DNA of 64,000 nt from Mucilaginibacter sp. 44-25 (GCA_001898335.1 MKTS01000001.1:620001-684000); one strand, 5' to 3'. Numbered from the stretch's first letter, positions 44,228-53,924 are shown. Made by a program: numbers and translations. Notes: generated from the letters alone by a model not told the origin.

Positions 44228-45586
44228 TCATATTCCCTCAAAGTACCTTTTCAATTCCCAATCGCTTACGCTTTTGGCATATTGCCGGTGTTCCCATAAA
44301 CGGGTTTGGGTAAAGTGTTTTACAAACCCTTCGCCAAAAAGTTCTTTAGCGAGCGGAGAATTTTGCATAGCTGTGGCCGCGTCAAACAAATTACTGTGTA
44401 ATATGCCGTTTGCCTTATTATCATAACCATTGCCCTTGGTGGCTGCTATATTAAGTTTCAGTTTGTTTTTGATGCCATAAAGCCCGGAAGCAAGCGCCGC
44501 CGCTATTGCCAGATACGGGTTGGTATCCGAGCCGGGTATGCGGGTCTCTAACCGGGTTGCTTTTTCTGATACATTTATGACCCTCAAAGCTGTTGTCCGG
44601 TTGTCTACACCCCAGGTGATAGTAGTAGGTGCCCAAGCGCCCTCCACAAGGCGTTTATAACTATTAATGGTTGGCGCGTACATAGGCAGCAAATGCGGAA
44701 GACAATAAAGTTGCCCCGCCAGATATTGTTGATGTAACTCACTCATCTTGTTTACATCCGCATCATCGTAAAATAAATTTTTTCCGCCCTCTGCCGACCA
44801 TAAACTCTGGTGAATATGCCCGCTGCAACCCGGCAAATTTTCGTTCCATTTGGCCATAAAGGTTGCAGTTAAGCCATGCTGTGACGCTATTTCTTTTACC
44901 GCGGTCTTAAAAAGTACTGCACTGTCTGCAGCCTCCAATGTTGGCGCATAGTGGATGGCGGCTTCGTAAACGCCGGGACCGGTTTCGGTATGTAAACCTT
45001 CAATAGGTATCTGGTATTGGGTGAGCTTATCAAACAGGTCGTTGTAAAAAGCACTGTTTTGCGATGGCCTTAGTATGGAGTAACCAAACATGCCAGGCGA
45101 CAGTGGCTCCAAATTCCTGAAACCTTTGTGCTGTAAGCTTTGAGGCGTTTCGTAAAAGTTGAACCACTCAAATTCCTGTGAAAATTGTGCCACATAGCCC
45201 AATTTACCGCACTCCGAGATAATGTTTTTTAACAGGCTCCGGGGGCAAACCTCCAATGCCTTTGCGCCGGGGCCACTATAATCGGCTATAAAGAAAGGCA
45301 CGTTGTTTTCCCATGGGATCATCCGGAACGTGGAAATATCTATAAAGCATTGCTTGTCCGGATAACCGCTATGCCAGCCTGTAAGATCAACATTGTCATA
45401 AGGGGCATCGGTGCTATCCCAGCCAAACACCACGTCGCAAAAGCCATAACCACTTTGCAGGCCATCCAGGAATTTTTGTTTGCTGATGACTTTGCCACGC
45501 AAAATGCCGTCGACATCGGCAAAAGCGAATTTTATTTTCTGAATGTTATGGTCGTTGATGTATGAAATTACCTGTTCTGCATTCAT
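44228..45586 (-). CDS. Glutamine-synthetase-family ligase (gamma-glutamyl-amine ligase-like), 452 aa
   Basis: The GS fold is shown by KIKFAFADVDGILRGKVIS at the N-terminus, EWFNFYE near residue 135, GCSGHIHQSLW near residue 255 and SDTNPYLAIAAALASGLYGI near residue 355. The lack of the usual GS regulatory region and the GSGMHxHxSL-like motif favour the glutamylpolyamine or glutamylamide branch over housekeeping GlnA. Its amine substrate is unknown. It is the first of three genes read toward the left with the kinase-like and HAD genes. Confidence 0.75.
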   Translation of the reverse strand: MNAEQVISYINDHNIQKIKFAFADVDGILRGKVISKQKFLDGLQSGYGFCDVVFGWDSTDAPYDNVDLTGWHSGYPDKQCFIDISTFRMIPWENNVPFFIADYSGPGAKALEVCPRSLLKNIISECGKLGYVAQFSQEFEWFNFYETPQSLQHKGFRNLEPLSPGMFGYSILRPSQNSAFYNDLFDKLTQYQIPIEGLHTETGPGVYEAAIHYAPTLEAADSAVLFKTAVKEIASQHGLTATFMAKWNENLPGCSGHIHQSLWSAEGGKNLFYDDADVNKMSELHQQYLAGQLYCLPHLLPMYAPTINSYKRLVEGAWAPTTITWGVDNRTTALRVINVSEKATRLETRIPGSDTNPYLAIAAALASGLYGIKNKLKLNIAATKGNGYDNKANGILHSNLFDAATAMQNSPLAKELFGEGFVKHFTQTRLWEHRQYAKSVSDWELKRYFEGI

Positions 45587-45891
45587 TTTTAACTTAATAA
45601 AATGGCAATTTAATATTATTTACAACGTATTTAGCGATTAGATTTAAAGGAGATAAGTTTTGGAGCATAAAAAAGACAAATAATGCATATTGCTGAAATC
45701 AGTATTTAAATAGTCCAAATCGTGCTTCCGGCATATATTTAAAGAAATTTTATTGAGCATAACGACTTTGATAACCTGAAGAACCGAAAACGAATTATTT
45801 AAATATTCTATTACAATAACCGTGACAGGCCACGTCAGGGAATTAATTGTAAAAGTTTCTGCTTTATATTCACCCTTGTATCAATACTTTA
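45587..45891. other. AT-rich intergenic stretch with no gene seen
   Basis: This 305-bp gap lies between the GS-like gene and the TIGR03915 gene. I see no ORF, tRNA or strong hairpin in it; it probably holds the GS-gene promoter. Confidence 0.6.
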
Positions 45892-46650
45892 CTATATTTT
45901 CTCCGTCAGGTGTTTCCAGTATCGTTTGGGTATATGCCTTACATGAAGTTTTGTATTTTTACGTGAAGCGATGTTAACGCTCTTAAAGTAGTTTTTCCAA
46001 AGATGCTGATACATATCTTCGTCTTCAGTATAAGCGGCAACAATATCGGCCTGTCTATTGCTATCGGCAAAATCGAGCGTAATAAATTGGGTATCGTGCA
46101 GATCGTAATATATACCATATTTACGGCGAAGGTCATAGATCATCCACTTCATATCTGCATACCGGCTTTTAAAATGTTTGATCAATAAAGGCAGCACATT
46201 AAAATCCGGCTCAATTGCAGCATAGAACGAACCATCCCGCAGTTTTTGAAAACGGATAAATGCCTCCATGCGGTGTTTCTCGCGCCTTACCATACGCACT
46301 ATCTCTGATACGCGCACCACATATTTATTTCCGTAATCCTCTTCAATATTTTCGGCTGAATCAATCGCATAGCGCATAAAACCAAGTAGGTTATTATCTT
46401 CCCCAGAAATTTCAGCCAAATGAGCGGCATACAGCCGCTGAACACCAAGTGTAGATAACTTTAGTTTTAATGATTTAAGCACACGGGCAGCACGCGCCTG
46501 GTCTGTAACAACGTGCAACTTTTCGTCAAACAATGTTCCCTCCAAATATTCGCCCTGATGTAATTTCACATTGCATAATTTATGCGCGTAAACATCAAAT
46601 ACGGCTGTTAGCAGCCCTTCAAAAGTTCCATCGTAACTAAGCGTAGTCAT
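45892..46650 (-). CDS. TIGR03915-family DNA-metabolism protein, 252 aa
   Basis: The pattern LSYDGTFEGLLTAVFDVYAH at the start, KYVVRVSEIVRMVRREKHRMEAFIRF near residue 127 and FKSRYADMKWMIYDLRRKYGIYYDL near residue 170 match TIGR03915, a family predicted to act in DNA metabolism or repair and paired with a radical SAM partner. Its start overlaps the stop of that partner by one base (TAATG), so they are coupled. No activity is established. Confidence 0.82.
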   Translation of the reverse strand: MTTLSYDGTFEGLLTAVFDVYAHKLCNVKLHQGEYLEGTLFDEKLHVVTDQARAARVLKSLKLKLSTLGVQRLYAAHLAEISGEDNNLLGFMRYAIDSAENIEEDYGNKYVVRVSEIVRMVRREKHRMEAFIRFQKLRDGSFYAAIEPDFNVLPLLIKHFKSRYADMKWMIYDLRRKYGIYYDLHDTQFITLDFADSNRQADIVAAYTEDEDMYQHLWKNYFKSVNIASRKNTKLHVRHIPKRYWKHLTEKI

Positions 46651-47906
46651 TAGAACAGATTTAATTGAGTGGGAACATTCTTGATATACTTGCTGTGCGA
46701 GGTAGCCAATATAAATTGCTTAATGGCATTGCCTGTTAAATCCCTGCGCTCAAATTCTTTACTTTGGCAGGTAACAAAATATTTTGCCCGGTTAATACAA
46801 ACACCCATCCTTTTCAGATTTTCCCAATTGAGTTTTCCGAACTTGCGTGCACTAACGATTTTTTGAGCCGATAATACACCAATGCCAGGCACGCGTAAAA
46901 TCATTTTCAGATCGGCTCGATTAACATCTATCGGAAATTCATTCATGTTCCTGATGGCCCAGCTTAATTTAGGATCAATATCCAGATCAAGGTGTGGCTG
47001 CTGATTGTTTACGATCTCGCTCACATGGAAACCGTAATTACGCATCAGCCAATCTGCCTGGTAAAGCCTGTTTTCGCGTACCATTGGCACACTGGTATTA
47101 AGCGCAGGCAAACGGCTATCTTCCAGCACGGGTACGTAGCCCGAATAGTAAACCCGCCGCAGCTTAAAATTTTTGTAGAAATAATTGGCTGAATGCAATA
47201 TCTGGTTATCATCCTCGGGCGTGGCACCTATAATTACCTGTGTACTCTGGCCGGCAGGTGCAAACAGGGGGGCCTTTTTAAACAATTTCTTTTCTTCAGT
47301 ATGCTGAATGATAGCATTTTTTAGGTAGCCCATTGGTTTGATCATATCCTGATGGTTTTTATCAGGCGCCAGCAATTTTAAACCGGCCTCGGTTGGCATT
47401 TCTAAATTAACGCTTAATCTGTCAGCATAAAGCCCGGCCTCGTTCATTAATTCATCGCTTGCACCGGGGATAGATTTAAGATGGATGTAACCATGAAAAT
47501 TATGCTCCAGTCTGAGTTTCTTTGCTACTCGGACCAAACGTTCCATAGTAAAATCGGCATCTTTAAAAATGCCCGAGCTTAAGAAGAGCCCCTCGATATA
47601 ATTACGGCGATAAAAGTTGATGGTAAGATCAACCACTTCCTGCACAGTGAAGGCTGCACGTTGTATATCATTACTCTTGCGCGATATACAATAAGCACAA
47701 TCGAAAATGCAATGATTAGTAAGCAGAATCTTTAACAGCGAAACGCAACGACCATCCTCTGTGTAGGAATGGCAAATGCCATTGCTGGCGTTACCAAGAC
47801 CTTTATTCTCGTTTTTACGTTTACTACCACTACTTGCGCACGATACATCATATTTAGCTGCATCAGCTAAAATATTTAACTTTTCGGTTATCCTGTCTGC
47901 ATCCAT
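46650..47906 (-). CDS. Putative DNA modification/repair radical SAM protein (TIGR03916), 418 aa
   Basis: The radical SAM cluster motif lies at Cys66, Cys70 and Cys73 (CIFDCAYC), preceded by SYTEDGRCVSLLKILLTNH. A C-terminal helix-hairpin-helix, near LRVPGIGVLSAQKIVSARKF at residues 345-370, suggests DNA binding. It partners the gene at 45892. The pair is widespread, but its chemistry is unproven. An exact TATTTTTG box lies 7 nt before the ATG. Confidence 0.85.
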   Translation of the reverse strand: MDADRITEKLNILADAAKYDVSCASSGSKRKNENKGLGNASNGICHSYTEDGRCVSLLKILLTNHCIFDCAYCISRKSNDIQRAAFTVQEVVDLTINFYRRNYIEGLFLSSGIFKDADFTMERLVRVAKKLRLEHNFHGYIHLKSIPGASDELMNEAGLYADRLSVNLEMPTEAGLKLLAPDKNHQDMIKPMGYLKNAIIQHTEEKKLFKKAPLFAPAGQSTQVIIGATPEDDNQILHSANYFYKNFKLRRVYYSGYVPVLEDSRLPALNTSVPMVRENRLYQADWLMRNYGFHVSEIVNNQQPHLDLDIDPKLSWAIRNMNEFPIDVNRADLKMILRVPGIGVLSAQKIVSARKFGKLNWENLKRMGVCINRAKYFVTCQSKEFERRDLTGNAIKQFILATSHSKYIKNVPTQLNLF

Positions 47907-47913
47907 ATCAATT

Positions 47914-47921
47914 CAAAAATA
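47914..47921 (-). promoter_or_regulatory. -7 promoter element TATTTTTG for the radical SAM pair
   Basis: An exact TAnnTTTG octamer on the minus strand, seven bases before the start at 47906. Confidence 0.5.
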
Positions 47922-48028
47922 CTAATAATATTAGCATTTATCTGCCGGTTGAATATTTTTTTAATTCCTTTTAGGAGTATGATTAGATTGGTGGTATGAT
48001 GTTAGTTGCTTATTACATAAAAACTACC

Positions 48029-48384
48029 ATGAATACTTCGGAAAACAAGACAAGCAAAAAGCAGAGAACGAAAAAATCTATAGAGAATTTAAGGATGCTG
48101 TGAACATGAGCGCCTCTACTCTGGAAAAATGGTTAAAAACAGAAGAATCGAAAAAAGTGGGATAGGATAGCGGCGATGGTGAATCAATAGGTCATAAATC
48201 CGGGCATCGAATTATTGATATCCTTCACAAAAACAAAAGTGAATTAACAGCAGCAGATTATAGACACATGGCAAAAGTGCATGGATATGTTTCACGGCAT
48301 TTGGCGCAGAAACCAAAAGACGCCAAAGATTCTAATTGGGATTATTCTTTAAAGAATTGGGGACACGATTTTTCCAAAAAGTAA
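48029..48384 (+). pseudogene. Decayed DUF3140 gene (frameshift plus amber codon)
   Basis: The frame ending at 48384 reads ENEKIYREFKDAVNMSAS, then LEKWLKTEESKKVG, then a TAG at 48163-48165, then DSGDGESIGHKSG, HMAKVHGYVSRHLAQK and SLKNWGHD. This is a near-complete DUF3140 protein. The probable start, ATG at 48029 (MNTSENKTSKKQ), is in another frame, so at least one frameshift and one nonsense change are present. DUF3140 has no known function. Confidence 0.75.
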
Positions 48385-48430
48385 GGCTCAAATAATTGAG
48401 CTTTATTATCTTTAGAAAAACATTACCTGT

Positions 48431-48709
48431 ATGCCAGATTTAGATCCCGGCTTTTGCCGGCACCTGCAAGCTATCACCGAAATAAAACTGAGTGACGAAC
48501 ATGTTTGCGAAGAGTGCATAAAACAAGGTACTACCTGGTTTCATTTACGCACCTGCCAAACTTGTGGTGTTACGCTTTGTTGCGACCAGTCACCGGAGCA
48601 ACATATGACCAAGCATTATCATGCCAGCAGTCACCCGGTTATAGCCTCCGCGCAACCTGGCGAGCGTTGGTTGTGGTGCTACCCTGATGAACAATTTGCA
48701 GAGTATTAG
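48431..48709 (+). CDS. UBP-type zinc-finger protein, 92 aa
   Basis: The cysteine/histidine array C9-H, CEEC, HLRTCQTCGVTLCC and HASSHP matches the ZnF-UBP domain known from ubiquitin-binding proteins. Bacteria carry standalone copies of this kind, with no ubiquitin system, and their role is unknown. The protein is nothing but the finger and a short C-terminus. It lies just after the DUF3140 remnant and before a strong terminator. Confidence 0.8.
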   Translation: MPDLDPGFCRHLQAITEIKLSDEHVCEECIKQGTTWFHLRTCQTCGVTLCCDQSPEQHMTKHYHASSHPVIASAQPGERWLWCYPDEQFAEY

Positions 48710-48750
48710 ATAGCCATATTGCTTAACTACCTTACATAGCGATAGACATA

Positions 48751-48792
48751 AAAACAACAAGGCCTTGCATCAAAGCAAGGCCTTGTTGTTTT
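48751..48792. terminator. Strong bidirectional terminator
   Basis: An 18-bp perfect stem (AAAACAACAAGGCCTTGC with its inverse) around a 6-nt loop separates the UBP-finger gene from the convergent bioB. Confidence 0.92.
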
Positions 48793-48806
48793 ATCTATTG
48801 AAAAGA

Positions 48807-49823
48807 TTAGAACACTTCATTAATACTCATCTCGCGCAACTCCTTTGGTTCGTTGGGACGGCCATTCTTAAATGCCTGGCGGGGTTTTAAGCCTAACAGC
48901 TCAAACATGAACATGTCCTCATCGAATGTAGGGTTTGGCGTGGTCAATAACTTTTCACCGGCGAATATGGAATTGGCACCAGCCATAAAACATAGTGCCT
49001 GCTCAACAGTGCTCATTTCAGTACGGCCAGCTGATAACCTTACTACGGTTTTAGGCATGATGATACGAGTAGTAGCGATCATCCTCACCATATCCCAAAC
49101 AGATACACGAGGTTGCTCTGCTAATGGCGTACCTTTAACAGGTACCAAAGCGTTGATCGGTACTGATTCCGGATGTTTGGGCAGATTTGAAAGCGTTTTA
49201 AGCATAGATATCCTGTCGGCCGTGGTTTCGCCTAAACCAATGATACCGCCGCTACAAACCGATATTTTTGCTTTGCGCACATGTTCAAGCGTGGTTAAAC
49301 GGTCATCATAAGTACGGGTGGTAATAATACGCTTGTAGTCATCTTCTGAAGTATCCAGGTTATGGTTATAAGCATATAAACCGGCATCGGCCAATCGTTG
49401 CGCTTGGTTTTCGCTAAGCATACCTAAAGTACAGCATACTTCCATATCTAATTCATTTACAGCTTTCACCATATCCAGTACTTTGTCAAAGTCGCGATTA
49501 TCGCGCACTTCGCGCCATGCTGCACCCATACATAACCTTGATGCACCACCGTCCTTAGCGCGTTTGGCGGCAGCTACAACCTCTTCTTTAGGCATTAGCG
49601 CATGTACATCAACACCGGTACTGTAACGTGCGGCCTGCGGGCAATAAGCACAATCCTCCGGGCAACCGCCTGTTTTTATCGAGATAAGTGAACTGATCTG
49701 TACCTCGGCATAGTCTTTATTCTCGCGGTGAATAGTCGCCGCGCGATAAATAAGGTCTAATAAGGGTGAATGGTATATTTTTGAGATCTCTTCCTGGCTC
49801 CAGTCGTATCTTACTTCGGTCAT
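48807..49823 (-). CDS. bioB: Biotin synthase
   Basis: A radical SAM enzyme that inserts sulfur into dethiobiotin. Its CxxxCxxC is at Cys54, Cys58 and Cys61 (CPEDCAYC), with [19 protein letters not shown] around it. [31 protein letters not shown] follows near residue 131. The length is typical. Other bio genes are not adjacent. Confidence 0.96.
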   Translation of the reverse strand: MTEVRYDWSQEEISKIYHSPLLDLIYRAATIHRENKDYAEVQISSLISIKTGGCPEDCAYCPQAARYSTGVDVHALMPKEEVVAAAKRAKDGGASRLCMGAAWREVRDNRDFDKVLDMVKAVNELDMEVCCTLGMLSENQAQRLADAGLYAYNHNLDTSEDDYKRIITTRTYDDRLTTLEHVRKAKISVCSGGIIGLGETTADRISMLKTLSNLPKHPESVPINALVPVKGTPLAEQPRVSVWDMVRMIATTRIIMPKTVVRLSAGRTEMSTVEQALCFMAGANSIFAGEKLLTTPNPTFDEDMFMFELLGLKPRQAFKNGRPNEPKELREMSINEVF

Positions 49824-49942
49824 ATAAATTACGTTAACGTCAATTAATGTTGAACTATCGTTTGCAGTGCAAATATTGAAAGATTATTTTCGATTTCCAT
49901 TATATGGATAATTGTTTGATTTAAACCTATTCATTATCAATA

Positions 49943-51292
49943 TCATAATAATAGTTTAGTAGCCAACCACAAAGGCAGGAAGAAACCAATACAATCTGTA
50001 AAAGTGGTGATAATAATTGACGATGCTACCGCAGGATCAATCCCCACTCGTTTTAAAATCAATGGTATACCCGCACCTGTAATACCTGCGATAACCAGGT
50101 TACCGGTCATAGCTAAAAATAACACCACCCCCAACATTGGGTTAGCATCATAAAAATAAGCCACCGCAAAAACAATAAGCCCGTTGCAGGCACCATTAAT
50201 TAAGCCCACTAAAGATTCCTTTAAAATAGTGTCATAAGCTTGCCTGTCTGTAAGGTCACTTAATGATATGCGGCGCACGGTAACCGCAAGCGCCTGAGTG
50301 GCGGTATTCCCTCCCATTCCGGCAATAATGGTCATGTAAGCGGATATAATGGCAAGGGTTTGTACAGTCGCGTCAAAATTACGGATGATGGACGCGGCGA
50401 GAAAAGCGGTTGCCAGGTTAATTACCAGCCAAGGCAGGCGGCTTTTAACAGCGGCTTGCCAGTTACCGCTCAGTTCCTCATCCTCAGACACACCGGAAAT
50501 TTTCAATATATCCTCGGTGTTCTCCTCTTCCATTACGTCAATAATATCATCAACCGTAATCCGCCCCAGTAACTTCATATGGTCATCAACTACGGGTATA
50601 CTTGTAAGGTTATATTGTGAGATCAGTTTAGCCACTTCTTCCTGGTCAAGGTCAGCCTTTACAAACACAGGGTCGTGCTTATAAATATCGCGTACCCGCA
50701 TTTCGGCACGAGCCTTTATCAGGTCTTTTATGGAAACGATGCCCTGCAATGTTTTATGCTCATCAACCACGTAGATAGTATAAAACTCCTCCATCTCCTC
50801 AGATTGCCGGATGATCTCATCGAGCGCCTCTTTTTTATCGTGCCCGATATTCACACAGATCACCTGTGAGTTCATGATACCACCAGCAGTATCTTCGTCG
50901 TAATTTAAAAGAGCGCGTATACTGGTCGCGTCTTCCTGGTCTATTTCCTGCAGGATCTCCCGTTGGTCTTCTTCATCTAACTGGCTGATGATGTCCGTAG
51001 CCACGTCATAATCCAATTCCTCAACAATCTCCGAACGCTTTTCAGGATCAAGGTTAACGAGCAGCTCTTCCGGGTGACTTTCTTCGGTCATCTCGGTGAT
51101 CACATCAGACGCTTCCTCGGTAGGCAATATATTGATAATGCGTTCGCGGGCTTCCTGGGGAAGGCGTTCAAATAAAATAGCGATCTCCGAGGCGTGGTAT
51201 TCTTTCAGAACACGCTCTAATTCAGCATCATCAGCCTCAAGCGCGGTTTTAATACGCAGCAGATCGGATTTATCTATTTCAAATGATTGCAT
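49943..51292 (-). CDS. mgtE: Magnesium transporter MgtE
   Basis: An N-terminal superhelical domain (about residues 1-125; GERIINILPTEEASDVITEM-like and EEDQREILQEI), a CBS-domain pair (about 130-255, with MNSQVICVNIGHD and DHMKLLGRITVDDIIDVM) and five C-terminal membrane helices (about 285-449, with ISAYMTIIAGMGGNTATQALAV) make a complete MgtE. Mg2+ binding to the cytosolic part gates the channel. Together with corA, the window carries two types of Mg2+ transporter. Confidence 0.95.
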   Translation of the reverse strand: MQSFEIDKSDLLRIKTALEADDAELERVLKEYHASEIAILFERLPQEARERIINILPTEEASDVITEMTEESHPEELLVNLDPEKRSEIVEELDYDVATDIISQLDEEDQREILQEIDQEDATSIRALLNYDEDTAGGIMNSQVICVNIGHDKKEALDEIIRQSEEMEEFYTIYVVDEHKTLQGIVSIKDLIKARAEMRVRDIYKHDPVFVKADLDQEEVAKLISQYNLTSIPVVDDHMKLLGRITVDDIIDVMEEENTEDILKISGVSEDEELSGNWQAAVKSRLPWLVINLATAFLAASIIRNFDATVQTLAIISAYMTIIAGMGGNTATQALAVTVRRISLSDLTDRQAYDTILKESLVGLINGACNGLIVFAVAYFYDANPMLGVVLFLAMTGNLVIAGITGAGIPLILKRVGIDPAVASSIIITTFTDCIGFFLPLWLATKLLL

Positions 51293-51367
51293 ATGCTGGC
51301 AATTTAGGGATTTTTATGCGGAATTAACCCCTGATGAAAGCAATTTTAGGTTAGATTTACCTTAATA

Positions 51368-51982
51368 TCATCCACTGTAATCATACTTTATCTTAGCTCC
51401 GGTTAACTTTCCAAGCCTGCTCATCACCACCTCCACCTGTGTTTTACGAACAGAAAAACGGATAGCGCAAATTAATTCCGAACGTTGCTCCAAAACCTGC
51501 AATTGTTCTTCTTTGATGATGCGCATCACATCATTCATTTGAGGATAGTCAAAAGTGATCGTGTACATATCATTAATAGTTTTCTCAATTACTATTGCTT
51601 CAGAAAGCGCCATTTCTGTAGCGGTCTTATAGGCATTTATTAACCCAGGCACGCCTAAAAGCGTACCGCCGAAATAGCGAACTACAACTACCAGTGTATT
51701 GGTAATATCTTTAGATAACAAAGTATTTAATATCGGCCGACCGGCCGTACCTGATGGTTCTCCATCATCATTTACTCTGAATACCGACCTGTTGGTGCCC
51801 AGGCGCATAGCCCAGCAGTGATGGTTAGCTTTAGGATGTTCAGCTTTAAGCTTTGTTAAGATGGGTTTTATATCTGCTTCACCTGAAATGGGATAAGCGA
51901 ACGCTATAAACTTGCTCCCCCTATCACGAAAAATTGCTTCCGTAGAAGCAGATATAGTTTTGTAAGTATCATCAAAAAGCAT
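51368..51982 (-). CDS. YigZ/IMPACT-family protein, 204 aa
   Basis: The N-terminal UPF0029 domain contains KFIAFAYPISGEADIKPIL near residue 25, AEHPKANHHCWAMRLG near residue 48 and DDGEPSGTAGRPIL near residue 74. VVRYFGGTLLGVPGLINAY follows. A C-terminal DUF1949 half completes the family's usual length. The role is uncertain; human IMPACT regulates translation. It overlaps the stop of the transporter gene by one base. Confidence 0.88.
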   Translation of the reverse strand: MLFDDTYKTISASTEAIFRDRGSKFIAFAYPISGEADIKPILTKLKAEHPKANHHCWAMRLGTNRSVFRVNDDGEPSGTAGRPILNTLLSKDITNTLVVVVRYFGGTLLGVPGLINAYKTATEMALSEAIVIEKTINDMYTITFDYPQMNDVMRIIKEEQLQVLEQRSELICAIRFSVRKTQVEVVMSRLGKLTGAKIKYDYSG

Positions 51983-52860
51983 TACCAGTGTAGTATATTC
52001 ACTATGGTGATCATAGTAATTGAAATAATTGCCAAAGCAAGGCCCAATTTATTAAGCTTGCTTAAGCGTTCGTGAAACACCACCATACCAACAATGGCAC
52101 CAAGTGTGATAACGCCTATATTCATAGCAGAAAAGACGAGCGATGGACTTGTAGAAAGCGCTTTGTGTGCTTTTAAATAGAATAATATATTCCCGAAATT
52201 GGCTACACCTAAAATCCATCCGAACATGATATGTGCCCAATGAATGCGCGCCTTACCCGCGAATATCTTAATTAGCAGGCTAATAAATGATATAACAAAA
52301 GCGAGAATATAAATATAGAAAAGTGATGTTGTGTAAGGTACGACGGTATAGGATGCCACTTTTTTAAAAGATATATCAATAGCACCAAAACCTAAAAATA
52401 CCAATATCAGATATATCCAGGCATTGCTTACTACTTTACGGTTGGCTGTTTGTTTTTGCCAGGGAATAGAACAAAGTATAGCAGCAAAACCAATGGCAAA
52501 ACATGCCAGCCTTGCCAGGCTAAAGCTGTCACCAAATAACAGAAAAGCGGCAAAAAGCGAAATGAACAATGATAACCTTTGTGCTACATCTGTGCGAACA
52601 ATGCCCGCTACACGCACTGAAGCAGCCATGATCCAGAAAATAAGCGGCAGCAGTATACCAACAACCAAATACAGCCAAACAGGTAGCTGACTAAACGCTA
52701 TCTCCTTTACATCGGGTTTAAAAAACCACCAGGTTAACAAAATAGCCATAGAGTAATTCCAGACAATGGCCTGAAAAATATCGATTTGGTACCGCCTTGC
52801 CAATTTTAGCAAAACCGAAACAATAACACTACAACAAATACTCAGAAATACGTATAACAT
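51982..52860 (-). CDS. EamA/DMT-superfamily transporter, 292 aa
   Basis: Ten hydrophobic segments in two EamA-like halves are visible, with DVAQRLSLFISLFAAFLLFGDSF near residue 90 and AMNIGVITLGAIVGMVVFHERLSKLNKLGL near residue 243. These proteins export or import small metabolites. The substrate is unknown. It lies 10 bp downstream of ribD and one base before the YigZ gene, suggesting one transcript. Confidence 0.8.
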   Translation of the reverse strand: MLYVFLSICCSVIVSVLLKLARRYQIDIFQAIVWNYSMAILLTWWFFKPDVKEIAFSQLPVWLYLVVGILLPLIFWIMAASVRVAGIVRTDVAQRLSLFISLFAAFLLFGDSFSLARLACFAIGFAAILCSIPWQKQTANRKVVSNAWIYLILVFLGFGAIDISFKKVASYTVVPYTTSLFYIYILAFVISFISLLIKIFAGKARIHWAHIMFGWILGVANFGNILFYLKAHKALSTSPSLVFSAMNIGVITLGAIVGMVVFHERLSKLNKLGLALAIISITMITIVNILHW

Positions 52861-52870
52861 TTAGTTCAAA

Positions 52871-53920
52871 TTAATGTGGGTTTGTCCATATCTGCAATCG
52901 GTCATTTCCTAACTTATAATTGCCTGTTTTTATGCCAGTTATAAATGGCGACCTTATACCGTTATTTAACATGGATTCGCCTGTAAAAACACGCGCTTCG
53001 TCCCATAACCCGGCCTTGATAAAATGCTGCAGGGTTGTGGCTCCCCCTTCTATGATAACAGATTGTATATCCTGCAGGTACAATTGATACATAATGTATT
53101 GCGGCACATAGTAATCAAAGCTTTCCAGTTGGATGTATTTGATATTTCCTTCGATCGCAAATTTCTTTTCGTTAAAAACAATGGTTTCCACCGTATTATC
53201 AAACACATTTAACGCTGTATCAAGTTCCAGGTTTCTATCGATCACTATCCTTTTTGGGGGGGTACCGGCTGCATATCGCACATTAAGCTGAGGGTTATCT
53301 GCCATTACGGTATTTTTCCCTACCAATATTGCATCTTCTTCTGAACGCCATTGGTGTACTAATTTACGGCTTTCTGCACCGGTTATCCAGTGTTGTGAAC
53401 CATCAGCCGGGGCAAAAAAACCATCAGTGGTTTGCGCCCATTTAAGTATGATATATGGCCTTTGTTTTTTTACGCGGGTAAAAAATCGCTTGTTTATGGC
53501 AAGGCATTCCGCTTCAAGCAAACCTACTGTTACCTTTATACCTGCATGCTTTAATTTTTCAATTCCTTTACCATCAACTAAAGGGAACGGATCGCGGCAG
53601 CCCACTATTACATGTGGTATTTGATGCTTAATGATCAAGTCGGCACAGGGAGGTGTTTTACCATGATGAGCGCAGGGTTCCAGTGATACGTAGATGGTAG
53701 ACTTTTTTAACAGATCAGCATAATTAATGTAGTTGTCTGTCACCATTTTAACAGCATTTACCTCCGCATGGGCTTCACCATATTTTTGATGGTAACCTTC
53801 GCCAATTATCCTGTCTTCACAAACAATAACAGCTCCTACCATTGGGTTGGGGCTTACCTTGCCGGCACCTAAAGCCGCCAGTTCCAGGCAGCGCTGCATA
53901 TATATTTCCGGTAATGCCAT
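52871..53920 (-). CDS. ribD: Bifunctional riboflavin deaminase/reductase
   Basis: The N-terminal deaminase domain has the zinc site GEAHAEVNAV (His49-type) and EPCAHHGKTPPC. The C-terminal reductase half begins near PYIILKWAQTTDGFFAP (residue 155) and holds TVMADNPQLNVR and IEGGATTLQHF. It catalyses the second and third steps of riboflavin synthesis. Length 349 aa is usual. The promoter box TACTTTTG ends four bases before its ATG. Confidence 0.95.
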   Translation of the reverse strand: MALPEIYMQRCLELAALGAGKVSPNPMVGAVIVCEDRIIGEGYHQKYGEAHAEVNAVKMVTDNYINYADLLKKSTIYVSLEPCAHHGKTPPCADLIIKHQIPHVIVGCRDPFPLVDGKGIEKLKHAGIKVTVGLLEAECLAINKRFFTRVKKQRPYIILKWAQTTDGFFAPADGSQHWITGAESRKLVHQWRSEEDAILVGKNTVMADNPQLNVRYAAGTPPKRIVIDRNLELDTALNVFDNTVETIVFNEKKFAIEGNIKYIQLESFDYYVPQYIMYQLYLQDIQSVIIEGGATTLQHFIKAGLWDEARVFTGESMLNNGIRSPFITGIKTGNYKLGNDRLQIWTNPH

Positions 53921-53924
53921 TGTG

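Noticed and set aside
45587..45891. A possible tRNA or small RNA in the AT-rich gap
   Set aside because: No cloverleaf, CCA end or strong stem was found.
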